A DNA stretch of 38,783 nt from Paulinella micropora (lineage: Eukaryota; Cercozoa; Imbricatea; Euglyphida). Below are positions 32,027 through 38,783 of the stretch, one piece after another. The stretch lies in the NCBI GenBank assembly GCA_009731375.1, contig BJOX01000244.1:208504-247286 (forward strand), in the 5' to 3' direction. The notes beneath the pieces are model-generated. The model searched no databases. It had not been told where the DNA came from and was given only the letters and a program-made list of their open reading frames with translations. The position numbers and the translations under genes are program-made. Within the stretch, counting starts at the first letter, position 1. Every line of letters begins with the position of its first letter.

Positions 32027-33568
32027 TCAGAAGCCATTCTTCAGATCAATGACTGAGTATAGCTTGGCGTTCCGCAATACTCGCCTTCCTTCTTCAAGAG
32101 TAGGTAATGGATTTCGTTCCTCCTCTAAAATTTTATTGACGCGGGCATAGTTAACCGTTAAGCGCCATTCTCCTCCCGGTTTAGGCACCAGTCTCGGTTG
32201 GGAAACTATTGGAGATGTCGATCTCTCAATGAAATCCTCATCGAGTAACTGCCGTGCTTGTTCTTCTGCGATCTTTGCTTCATGTATACTCAGATTTGCC
32301 CGTCGTGGCGCCGGTGAAGGCTCAGCACCTGGTATTTTACAAATAACCGCGGTGAAGTCTTCCGGCTTGACACCTCCCGCTTGAGGGGGGTCAAAAATCA
32401 TTTTGTTCGCCTTCAATCTCTCTTTCAAAACCTCTTTCTCCTTCTCCGTACCTGCTCCTCCTGCCAATTTCTCGTCTATCGCCGCCTTAAACTCCTCCTC
32501 TGACATTCTCTTGTGATGCTTGAGGGGTGCTCTGTCCTCCTCCAAGCCCAACTCTTCTTCTGATATATCGTCCATTCCCGTTTTTTCATATGTGGCAGTG
32601 TCTGGTTCGTCGTCCTCCGCCAGACCTACCAACATATCTATTAATCTCGCATATTGCAACGGAGCTTTTCGGGTGTAGAAACCATCGAAGCATGTGAATG
32701 CTTGAGGAATCAATTTCAACTTGTCCTGGTCTCTGAGCTTCCGCTTGTATGCACTGCTCTGCTCACGAGTCCCGAGACGACAAGCCACCACTAAGTGTTG
32801 CTTCCGTGAGGGCACCGGTATCGGATGATCAATAAGCCGGTCCCGTATCTCCTGCGCCCATATCGCCTTCTCATTGTACGGGAGTATGACCGTATATGGT
32901 TTATTATTTTCAAAAAGAGTGCGCAGGCACTTTTTCACTTCTGTCAGTGAGCGCGGCCACGTAGGCTCGTCACCCCAGAATTCGGTAATAAAGCTTTTAA
33001 TATCTTCTGCCGGGATATCAGGGAGTCGTCCCCTTCTCCTCGGTATAAACTCCTGTCTGTCCTTCTCTTCCACCTTTACGTGAAAGCAATACCCGTTGGT
33101 AATATATACATCGGCCCCTGCTCCTTCTTCAAATCTCGCCAACGATGGGCACCTTTTTCCCATGCATATAATCTCCTCTTTCCTCTTTTCAATGAGATCG
33201 TCTATCGACTTTTTATCCCATTGTGTAGAGACTGTAGCCGTATAGACCTCCGCCTCTCTCTTGTCTGACAGGTTTGAACCATCTTTAGACACCGCGTCCG
33301 TTGGCATATATGCCTCATATGCGTGTGTAATGGCCACCTGTTTCCCTTCCGATGCTACCCCTAGGTGTAGGGCCTCGTATGAGTCAATAGCATGGAGAGA
33401 GTCGACAGTATATTCTTCTCCTGGCTCTACGCCGTATATGACTCTTTTGGCGGCGCAATCAATCACTACGTTCATTGTCGCCAGTTGGTCGTACGACAAA
33501 AGAACAGATCCGTGGTATTCGGGGACAACGTATAAGTCCACTCGATATACTCGTTCCGGGATTTCAAT
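32027..33568 (-). CDS. pol: pol, first open part: protease C-terminus, spacer, RT N-terminus
   Basis: This frame opens after a TAA (33,569-33,571) and runs to TGA at 32,027. The start (VYRVDLYVVP then SVLLSYDQLATMNVVIDC) resembles the second half of a Ty3-type aspartic protease. About 370 residues of unrecognised sequence follow, with conserved-looking cysteines and tryptophans. RT begins near 32,290 with LVPKPGGEWRLTVNYARVN and reaches VIDLKNGF at the stop. In related elements an aromatic residue, often Trp or Tyr, occupies the next position before Q-I-P. No Met is needed, as it would be made by fusion to the upstream product. Confidence 0.82.
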   Translation of the reverse strand: MEIPERVYRVDLYVVPEYHGSVLLSYDQLATMNVVIDCAAKRVIYGVEPGEEYTVDSLHAIDSYEALHLGVASEGKQVAITHAYEAYMPTDAVSKDGSNLSDKREAEVYTATVSTQWDKKSIDDLIEKRKEEIICMGKRCPSLARFEEGAGADVYITNGYCFHVKVEEKDRQEFIPRRRGRLPDIPAEDIKSFITEFWGDEPTWPRSLTEVKKCLRTLFENNKPYTVILPYNEKAIWAQEIRDRLIDHPIPVPSRKQHLVVACRLGTREQSSAYKRKLRDQDKLKLIPQAFTCFDGFYTRKAPLQYARLIDMLVGLAEDDEPDTATYEKTGMDDISEEELGLEEDRAPLKHHKRMSEEEFKAAIDEKLAGGAGTEKEKEVLKERLKANKMIFDPPQAGGVKPEDFTAVICKIPGAEPSPAPRRANLSIHEAKIAEEQARQLLDEDFIERSTSPIVSQPRLVPKPGGEWRLTVNYARVNKILEEERNPLPTLEEGRRVLRNAKLYSVIDLKNGF

Positions 33569-34266
33569 TTAAAATTTAAAGTGATGATGCCCGTTATATC
33601 CGTCCGACTACTAACTCCTTTCAAAGTGCCAGATGATTTTTTCATATTAGTTTCTAACCACGCATGGTGTTTCGTAGTAAATTTCCGGCCGACAATATTA
33701 ATATTCGCCATAGTATCATTACCAACGTTTATAAAGGTATTTAATGTTTCACAAAAAAGGTTCGTATAGCATAAAGCGTCTGGCCGGTGACTTTTTAAGG
33801 CCAATACAAGGAGCTTGTGTTCTAAAATCTGTATCCTTTTCTCGAGGTTCGCCTCCTCCTCCCTTTCCGCCGTTTTTGTAATGTCTTTTTGGGTATTGTT
33901 CACAGGCGAAGGATGATTGTCCTTGCTTTCTCTGTTTGAGACCGTGAGGAGAGGTTGATGTCCTCCATCCTCCTTGTCTATTGTCTGTCTCGGCAAGTTG
34001 ATAAGATTAACTGCCGGTTCTATTCTTACTTTCTTCGGCTGTGGCTGCGACAGGCCCGCCTGCTTTCTCTTTGCCAGCGCTTTACTCGCTTGCCTATTAG
34101 CAGCATGCACTGTTTGTTGTCGTGATGGGTGTACTGGTATTGTACTACCTTTGAGTTGGTCTGTGGCCTGCTGTGGGCTCTTAGACTCACTGGTACCCTT
34201 GGTTGGGGCCTTGGTTGGGACGTATCGTGCAATGCATGTTGTTCTGTTGTCTCCCTCCTTCTCTAG
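33472..34266 (-). CDS. pro: Protease region in gag frame after the UGA
   Basis: This is open without interruption from the codon after the gag UGA to TGA at 33,472 (264 codons), in the same frame as gag. A Gln/Lys-rich linker leads to FINVGNDTMANINIV near 33,720, which sits where a D-(T/S)-G-A active site is expected, but with Asn in place of Asp. It continues TDITGIITLNFKLK, then similarity passes to the -1 frame near 33,566. Expected product: a Gag-protease fusion by UGA readthrough. Confidence 0.65.
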   Translation of the reverse strand, partial: LEKEGDNRTTCIARYVPTKAPTKGTSESKSPQQATDQLKGSTIPVHPSRQQTVHAANRQASKALAKRKQAGLSQPQPKKVRIEPAVNLINLPRQTIDKEDGGHQPLLTVSNRESKDNHPSPVNNTQKDITKTAEREEEANLEKRIQILEHKLLVLALKSHRPDALCYTNLFCETLNTFINVGNDTMANINIVGRKFTTKHHAWLETNMKKSSGTLKGVSSRTDITGIITLNFKLKSRNEYIEWTYTLSPNTTDLFFCRTTNWRQ

Positions 34267-34272
34267 TCATTG
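34263..34272 (-). promoter_or_regulatory. Leaky stop context CAA-UGA-CUA-G at gag/pro junction
   Basis: On the element strand gag ends CAA TGA CTA GAG. UGA followed by CUA(G) is a characterised readthrough context in several viral and animal genes. The frame downstream stays open for 264 codons and leads to protease. Readthrough here is inferred. Confidence 0.6.
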
Positions 34273-36891
34273 GACTACCTCAAATCTGTTACCTGAGTCG
34301 GCATCAGTGTCGGTAGTGGTTGCGCCTGATGTCGCATAGGCCTGTGGTGCTGAGGAACTCGAGCTTGAGCTCGAGCCGTCTGCCCAGCCCCCATCTCTGT
34401 GGTACGGGCGCTCTGCGCTGCCGTATCCACCTCGGCCAACCCATCTTCCTCCTCCTCTACCTTGAAATACACCTCTTCCTCCTCCTCTTCTCACAAATCC
34501 TCTCTCCCCCCCGCGAGTGTATGTGCCTCGTGCGAAAGGGGCTCCTCCTCCTCGATTGATTCCTCTCCCTCCTCCTCTTCCTCGTGTTCCACCTCTTCCT
34601 CTACTTGCGGCTTCTATGGCTGCCGTCTTCTGATCATCTCTAGCGAAAAGAGAATTGATCGCGTCAGCTAGTTCGTGGTCATGGTCCGCGACATCCTGTA
34701 ATTTCCACCCCTGATCCTTGCGCAGTCGGCGCAGAACGGCGACGGTGTTGGTTTCGTCCGACCGTACGTTCTTGAGGAGTGTGTTTCGGATGCGGGTGTC
34801 CTCGACATCGTGGTTGTACGGGCATTTCTTATTTGTGTGTTTGAAGCATTGTGCCCGTGCCCACCAACGAATACAAGGTGTGTTAGCTTCACGACTGTTC
34901 TCTCTTGGTCGCTTTCCTAGAGATCGTTGCGTATGTGCGGCTTGCGGTTGAGCAGAAGCCGATGCAGAACCGATCAAGGATGCTGTCTGGCTGTCGAGCC
35001 TCTGACAAGCGGTCATTACTTCGGTCCACAACATTTTTGGGCTCACGGCCTTAGTCGTGGCCTCAAAGACGCTCATCTCCAAAAAGTTCAAGTGCTTTAC
35101 CTTGTCGAAGGTTTTGCAGTCTTGCATGAGCAGTGTGAGCTTATTTTTGTTGTAGACGTGCAAAGCACTGAGGAAATATAGGAGTATGGCTTTGTGGTTA
35201 TAAAAGAGAGTGTACTGGGTGCCCACATTTGTTAAGACAGATGCAAGCTGAGTGACAGACTGCAACTGCTCCGATACTAAGTCGAAAATTTCAAACCCAA
35301 TCAATGTGCCAGTGCACAAGTGTTGGTATCCACTTGCCTTAAAGTATCGAATGAGGGCAGCAATGGCCAGAGTACAACTCATCTCTGCATGTCCACCTTT
35401 CCTTGCTAGCTCCTCCTCTCCTCTGTACTTCTCGTAAGTTATACGATCAAAACCAGCTCCAAGGAGGGATCGATCACAGAGATGTTCTAGGACTTCATAC
35501 TCCTGCTCCACCTCACACTGGTTTTGCTGGAAGCATCTGTCCATCTCATTGAACTTAGTCATGAGGGTCTTCTCTGTGTCAGCCTCATTGGCAGTGATAG
35601 CATAGAGCTTAAGGCCCCCTCCCCCAATTTTGATTTTAGCTAGGGCTGCCTGCAGCGCCTGCTTTTTCTTCTGGGAGTCAGTCAAGTTAATTACTGTCCC
35701 TCCCCCTTGGGGTCCTCCTCCTGTGGGTCCTCCTCCTGCTTTCTTGGGAGCTGGGTTAGATGTGGTAGGTGGAGCCGTTGGCTGTGGAGCCACCCGTGCT
35801 ACTGCCATTGCCACAGCTATCTTCTCCTTCTGCTCCTTCTCCTCTTTCTGTCTCGTCTCTTCTTCTTTCACCTGTCGTGCTAGATGAGTCACGAACTGTG
35901 CAAGCCCTGTGGCACTAGAGAGGAAGTGTGCCTTTTCTCTCATGGAAGACTTATCAGCTCTGTTATTATTTGGGATTGTTGTGAGAGGGCCTTTAATGAG
36001 AGTGTGATTCTTCGTGTGGGCCCATTGTTTCCATGTTGGTTTTTGCTCCTTCCCCTCAAAGAGGCCCTTATGGAGTTGTGTGAGGCGTTCAAGCACCTGA
36101 CAAGACTGGTCAACCTCCTCGTAAACAGGATGTTGCCTTGTGTTGTCTTTCAGTGCTTTGTACATTTCGTTGTAAGCCCGTGTGAAGGCAGTTACAAAAG
36201 CCTCAAGGGCAAACTCAATGCCACTTTGGTTTCTACCTTCGAACTTTCTTTCTAGATTCTTGATATCAGTGGGGACACCACAGACAGACAGCCATGCTGC
36301 AGTTGTGCGTTTATTTTTCCACTGTATGTTTGTGCGTTCATAAAATTCCGCAACGAGCACAGCAGCGTAGAGTGTTGCAGATATGTCGTATATGTCGCAC
36401 AGTGTAAGAGTGTCGCCATACTTGATATCCTGCAATGGCACTCTTTCGTGCTCAAACCTCACTTTGTTGAAGAGAGGCTTCGCAAGGCCGGGAATTTCGA
36501 TCAGGAGGTTGCTTTGACCTTGTCCTGGTCTATTCCTTTTCTCGTAAGGAATGTAGATGTGTGTTTTATAATAGGTTGGGTAGTTAAGGAAGAAGGACTC
36601 TTCATCATCATATGTAGCCAACTGTTCCCATGTATTTGGGATATTCTGGCCAACATCCTCCATCTCTCTCTCTGCCTCTGTCAGTGGAGATCCTCCAGTC
36701 TGACCTGCACTCGCTTCTTGTGCATTACCCCCCCCTGTCGACTCTACATCGGCTGTATACGTATACTCCTCTCTCTCCTCTCCATCTCTATCCCCCCTCT
36801 CTTCTGAGTACTGAGTCTCCTGCTCCTCTCCTCCCTCACTAGGACCATAATCAGTTGGTGTCACACCAGCCTGCTCATTCTCGTCTTCCAT
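34267..36891 (-). CDS. gag: Gag with CCCH zinc finger and RGG box
   Basis: 874 codons, ATG at 36,891, stop TGA at 34,267. The N-terminus is acidic and disordered (residues 1-90). A long, mostly helical middle probably contains the capsid part, with a Gly/Pro/Lys-rich linker near 370-425. At about residues 668-690 there is C-x8-C-x7-C-x3-H, a CCCH-type finger, in place of the usual CCHC knuckle. Residues about 763-828 form an RGG box (GRGGG, RRGGGRG repeated), then a serine run. It is much longer than typical Ty3/gypsy Gag (about 300-500). Expected role: virus-like particle shell and RNA packaging. Confidence 0.85.
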   Translation of the reverse strand: MEDENEQAGVTPTDYGPSEGGEEQETQYSEERGDRDGEEREEYTYTADVESTGGGNAQEASAGQTGGSPLTEAEREMEDVGQNIPNTWEQLATYDDEESFFLNYPTYYKTHIYIPYEKRNRPGQGQSNLLIEIPGLAKPLFNKVRFEHERVPLQDIKYGDTLTLCDIYDISATLYAAVLVAEFYERTNIQWKNKRTTAAWLSVCGVPTDIKNLERKFEGRNQSGIEFALEAFVTAFTRAYNEMYKALKDNTRQHPVYEEVDQSCQVLERLTQLHKGLFEGKEQKPTWKQWAHTKNHTLIKGPLTTIPNNNRADKSSMREKAHFLSSATGLAQFVTHLARQVKEEETRQKEEKEQKEKIAVAMAVARVAPQPTAPPTTSNPAPKKAGGGPTGGGPQGGGTVINLTDSQKKKQALQAALAKIKIGGGGLKLYAITANEADTEKTLMTKFNEMDRCFQQNQCEVEQEYEVLEHLCDRSLLGAGFDRITYEKYRGEEELARKGGHAEMSCTLAIAALIRYFKASGYQHLCTGTLIGFEIFDLVSEQLQSVTQLASVLTNVGTQYTLFYNHKAILLYFLSALHVYNKNKLTLLMQDCKTFDKVKHLNFLEMSVFEATTKAVSPKMLWTEVMTACQRLDSQTASLIGSASASAQPQAAHTQRSLGKRPRENSREANTPCIRWWARAQCFKHTNKKCPYNHDVEDTRIRNTLLKNVRSDETNTVAVLRRLRKDQGWKLQDVADHDHELADAINSLFARDDQKTAAIEAASRGRGGTRGRGGGRGINRGGGAPFARGTYTRGGERGFVRRGGGRGVFQGRGGGRWVGRGGYGSAERPYHRDGGWADGSSSSSSSSAPQAYATSGATTTDTDADSGNRFEVVQ

Positions 36892-37425
36892 CTTATGTTA
36901 TGCCTGAGAGTCGCGTCTGCTTTTTTTTTTCTTTTTTTTTTTTCTCTGTTATTCTTATCACTCTATGCAACCTTCTTCTCCTTCTTCCTTTTCTCTGTTG
37001 AAATAGTTATGGGGCGTCAGGCCCTACACAGAGATAACGATAGTTTGGTCAAAAGAGCTGTTTTGTAGAAGTCAGTCTGTCGTCGGACAGTGCTTCGATA
37101 TTTGTCTTGCTCTTGTGTGAGAGATGTGTAATCTCCTCTGGTTTCTGCAGAGAAAATGCAAGGAAAATGGTTCAGAACAGAGAGTGGGAGTGCTTTGCTC
37201 GTTTTTCCTCTGTCTGTGTGTTTGTCTGATGTTTGTTTCGCACTTGTCCTACTTGGCTTTATGCAAGCAGCAAGAGGGAGTGGAGTAGGTGTGGTCTGGT
37301 GTCTTGTAGAAGAGCACACAGAAGCCAAATGTGCACAAGGGCTAAAGGTTATGCCAGCTTGTGACAAATTGATTGCTTGTTTGTAAGTTTTTTGTTTGAG
37401 GATGAGTAGGAGTGTTTGTTTTCGT

Positions 37426-37448
37426 CTGATGTCTGTGCGACAGATCAG
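37426..37448. repeat. Leader hairpin 1
   Basis: CTGATGTCTGTGCGACAGATCAG folds with CTGAT/ATCAG and CTGT/ACAG stems, a 2-nt bulge and a 3-nt loop. It repeats at 37,471 with only the loop base changed (G to A), the pattern expected if the stem matters. Confidence 0.6.
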
Positions 37449-37470
37449 CGAAAAATAAATTTGTGCTTAT

Positions 37471-37493
37471 CTGATGTCTGTACGACAGATCAG
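37471..37493. repeat. Leader hairpin 2
   Basis: CTGATGTCTGTACGACAGATCAG is a second copy of the 37,426 hairpin with an identical stem. It lies about 14 nt from the primer-binding site. Confidence 0.6.
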
Positions 37494-37506
37494 AAAAGAA
37501 ATCAGC

Positions 37507-37524
37507 CTTTAGCTATGCACTCCA
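37507..37524 (-). promoter_or_regulatory. Primer-binding site
   Basis: On the element strand TGGAGTGCATAGCTAAAG starts two bases after the 5' LTR. TGG would pair with a tRNA CCA end. The implied tRNA 3' end (...GCACTCCA) is not one I recognise, so the primer tRNA is unassigned. Confidence 0.65.
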
Positions 37525-37526
37525 AA

Positions 37527-37744
37527 TGTACTATCCCCAACGATAGCTCAATGGAAGAGTAAGTCGGTAATATAACCAAACACAGTCCTCAAAAAAGAGA
37601 ATGATGTCTCGTTATATTAGCTCAGTGACGCAAAGACAAAAAGCCGCCAAAAGACCAGGATCAAATTAGCATTTCAGACGTGTCCGGCCAGACGAAATCT
37701 ATAAATAAGTTTTTTACCGGATGATTCGGGGGGTGATGTCCACA
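37527..37744 (-). repeat. 5' LTR, 218 bp
   Basis: Partner of 27,438-27,655 with one substitution and no indel. It should contain the element promoter; a TTATTTATAG string on the element strand (about 37,700) is a possible TATA-like site, without further support. Confidence 0.93.
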
Positions 37745-37748
37745 GAAC
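37745..37748. repeat. Target-site duplication GAAC, right
   Basis: GAAC directly after the LTR matches 27,434-27,437. Confidence 0.85.
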
Positions 37749-38236
37749 CCTCGTGTCCAGTGCCGGATGGGTAACCGTGATTCAAGTGGCGCATCTCATT
37801 GAACCAGAAAATTGTGGTGGTGATCTTTCACTAGTTATGAAAATATGACACATTTTTAGCAAAACATGATTGTGTCATTTCTCAGCATTAAAGAATTGAT
37901 ATTTCACCTTCCAAAGAGTGTAAATGAAGCCGTATGTTGGCAGGTCCAAGTCAACGGTAATGATTTTAGTGATTTTGGCCGGTCGTTAAAGTGCTCAATC
38001 TGATCATCTCGATATTAATATCTCTTTCATTTTATCTCTTCTACTTCCCACTCAGCTCTACGAAGGGCAAGTATTCTGTTAAAACAGTGCTTGCGTAAAA
38101 TCACCTAGTCGACTTCCTAGACCAAGAACGTTTAAGTATTTTGCAGTAGTTTTGCGCAATTAACTCAGTTGACCGTAGCCTCACAGCCGGTCTACCGGGC
38201 CGTTCAGTCATGTTCGTATATTATCACCAAAGTCTG

Positions 38237-38284
38237 CAAGCAGAAAACTACGTAAATAAACAAGCAGAAATCTACGTAAATAAA
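38237..38284. repeat. 24-bp tandem duplication
   Basis: CAAGCAGAAAACTACGTAAA plus TAAA occurs twice in a row with one substitution. Confidence 0.85.
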
Positions 38285-38577
38285 CAAAGTGACCGCTCTG
38301 CTATTTACTGGTATTTCACCTGCTCTCACCGACTGAGGGCTTAGTGCAGCCATAGGATTCTTTAGTAAGAGTTCGTTGTACAATTACCTTTGAGGTTGTA
38401 TACTGCTCGGACTCACAGACCGGATGAGTCTGAGTAGGAAGCGACGAAGCATGGAAGGCCCGAAACTTGAGGAAACTAGTAACTTGAGGAAACTTGAGGA
38501 AGCGCGTCCGCCACGGCGTGAAAGCGACGACGGCGTGATGATTGTGGGGACGGGGAGGACAGGAGACCGACGACGGT

Positions 38578-38637
38578 AACGACGGGAACGCCGGGAACAA
38601 CGGGAACGACAGGAATGACGGGAACAACGGGAATAAC
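38578..38637. repeat. 9-bp minisatellite
   Basis: About six units of the form (G/A)(A/C)CGGGAAC, such as GACGGGAAC, AACGGGAAC and GACAGGAAT, in tandem. Confidence 0.8.
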
Positions 38638-38783
38638 CAGACACGACGGGTTACGCAACCCCACAAGAGGAAGAGATGAAAGAACTCATCGATCTGACAT
38701 AAGGGGGAAACGGGGGAGGAAGAGAGAGGGGGGCGGGGAATGTTGACGAGAGGGGACGCGTAAAACTGCATAAGGCAGAGGTG

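Larger units (their letters stand above)
36892..37526 (-). other. 5' untranslated leader of the retrotransposon
   Basis: 635 bp lie between the 5' LTR and the gag ATG. It includes a pyrimidine/T-rich stretch near gag (36,918-36,990 on the plus strand) and two near-identical hairpin-forming 23-mers at 37,426 and 37,471. Retroelement leaders usually carry packaging signals. Confidence 0.75.
27438..37744 (-). mobile_element. Complete Ty3/gypsy-type LTR retrotransposon, 10,307 bp
   Basis: Two 218-bp direct LTRs, a GAAC duplication, a primer-binding site and a polypurine tract frame gag, protease, reverse transcriptase, RNase H and integrase in that order on the minus strand. Integrase after RNase H places it with Ty3/gypsy rather than copia. 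It is antisense to the exon-bearing region and lies about 0.5 kb after its terminal exon. Coding is interrupted by three frame events (34,267; about 33,566; 32,027), so it is structurally complete but probably not autonomous. Confidence 0.93.
37749..38783. other. Unique flank, no gene supported
   Basis: This is the right flank of the insertion. A minus-strand frame at 38,316-38,771 is open for 151 codons but overlaps minisatellite sequence and shows no recognisable domain, so it is not called. Otherwise it has only short tandem repeats. Confidence 0.55.

Noticed and set aside
33574-33580. TTTAAAT slippery heptamer as a programmed -1 frameshift site before pol
   Set aside because: It is a valid X-XXY-YYZ pattern in the gag-pro frame, but a -1 shift there meets TAA at 33,569-33,571 two codons later. 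The change must occur downstream of it, inside the protease, so a 1-nt deletion is more likely.
32027-34269. UGA reassigned to tryptophan, since one UGA ends gag and another sits at a frequently aromatic position in reverse transcriptase
   Set aside because: Every Trp I can place inside gag and pol is TGG (dozens), and TGA appears in frame only at these two points. A leaky stop plus a nonsense mutation is simpler, and the third TGA (25,600s) replaces Arg.
38316-38771. Minus-strand ORF of 151 codons
   Set aside because: It crosses a 9-bp minisatellite, has Phe-Leu-Pro repeats from it, overlaps other open frames and has no recognisable domain or splice support.

Overview
The window is eukaryotic DNA. 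It has short coding exons joined in phase across GT...AG introns, SINE-like repeats with tRNA-type A and B boxes and (ATT)n tails, and a complete LTR retrotransposon. Nothing looks prokaryotic. I cannot name the species. The extreme microsatellite load (tetra-, penta- and hexanucleotide tracts of several hundred bases inside introns) and the N gaps point to a repeat-rich genome of an invertebrate, alga or protist, assembled to draft level.

Positions 1-26,963 hold at least one plus-strand gene, or a cluster of duplicated gene segments, with very small exons (42-110 nt, a few longer) separated by introns that are almost entirely microsatellite. Most exons were recognised as non-repetitive islands with AG before and GT after, whose phases join without a stop. 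Several islands occur twice. Module A (3,927-9,026) and module B (21,737-25,627) are diverged copies of one exon series with frame-preserving length differences. Unit C (15,138-16,014) and unit D (17,080-17,897) are a second duplicated pair, with D frameshifted. A third island is present three times (about 18,590, 19,396 inverted, and 20,118). A lysine-rich terminal exon ends at 26,963. I do not recognise the protein; a weak resemblance of module A/B to R3H-type single-stranded nucleic-acid-binding domains is offered only as a hypothesis.

Positions 9,998-12,062 interrupt this with retroposons: an unidentified LINE-like 3' end and four head-to-tail tRNA-derived SINEs. A fifth, partial SINE opens the window.

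Positions 27,438-37,744 are one Ty3/gypsy-type LTR retrotransposon on the minus strand: 218-bp LTRs differing at one base, a 4-bp target duplication (GAAC), primer-binding and polypurine sites, gag (874 codons), then protease, reverse transcriptase, RNase H and integrase. Gag and the protease region are in the same frame, separated by a single UGA in the context CAA-UGA-CUA-G, a known leaky-stop context. Gag carries a CCCH zinc finger and an RGG box instead of a CCHC knuckle. The pol region is broken by a -1 frame change inside the protease and by a UGA in reverse transcriptase, although the near-identical LTRs indicate recent insertion. The remaining kilobase holds no gene I can support.
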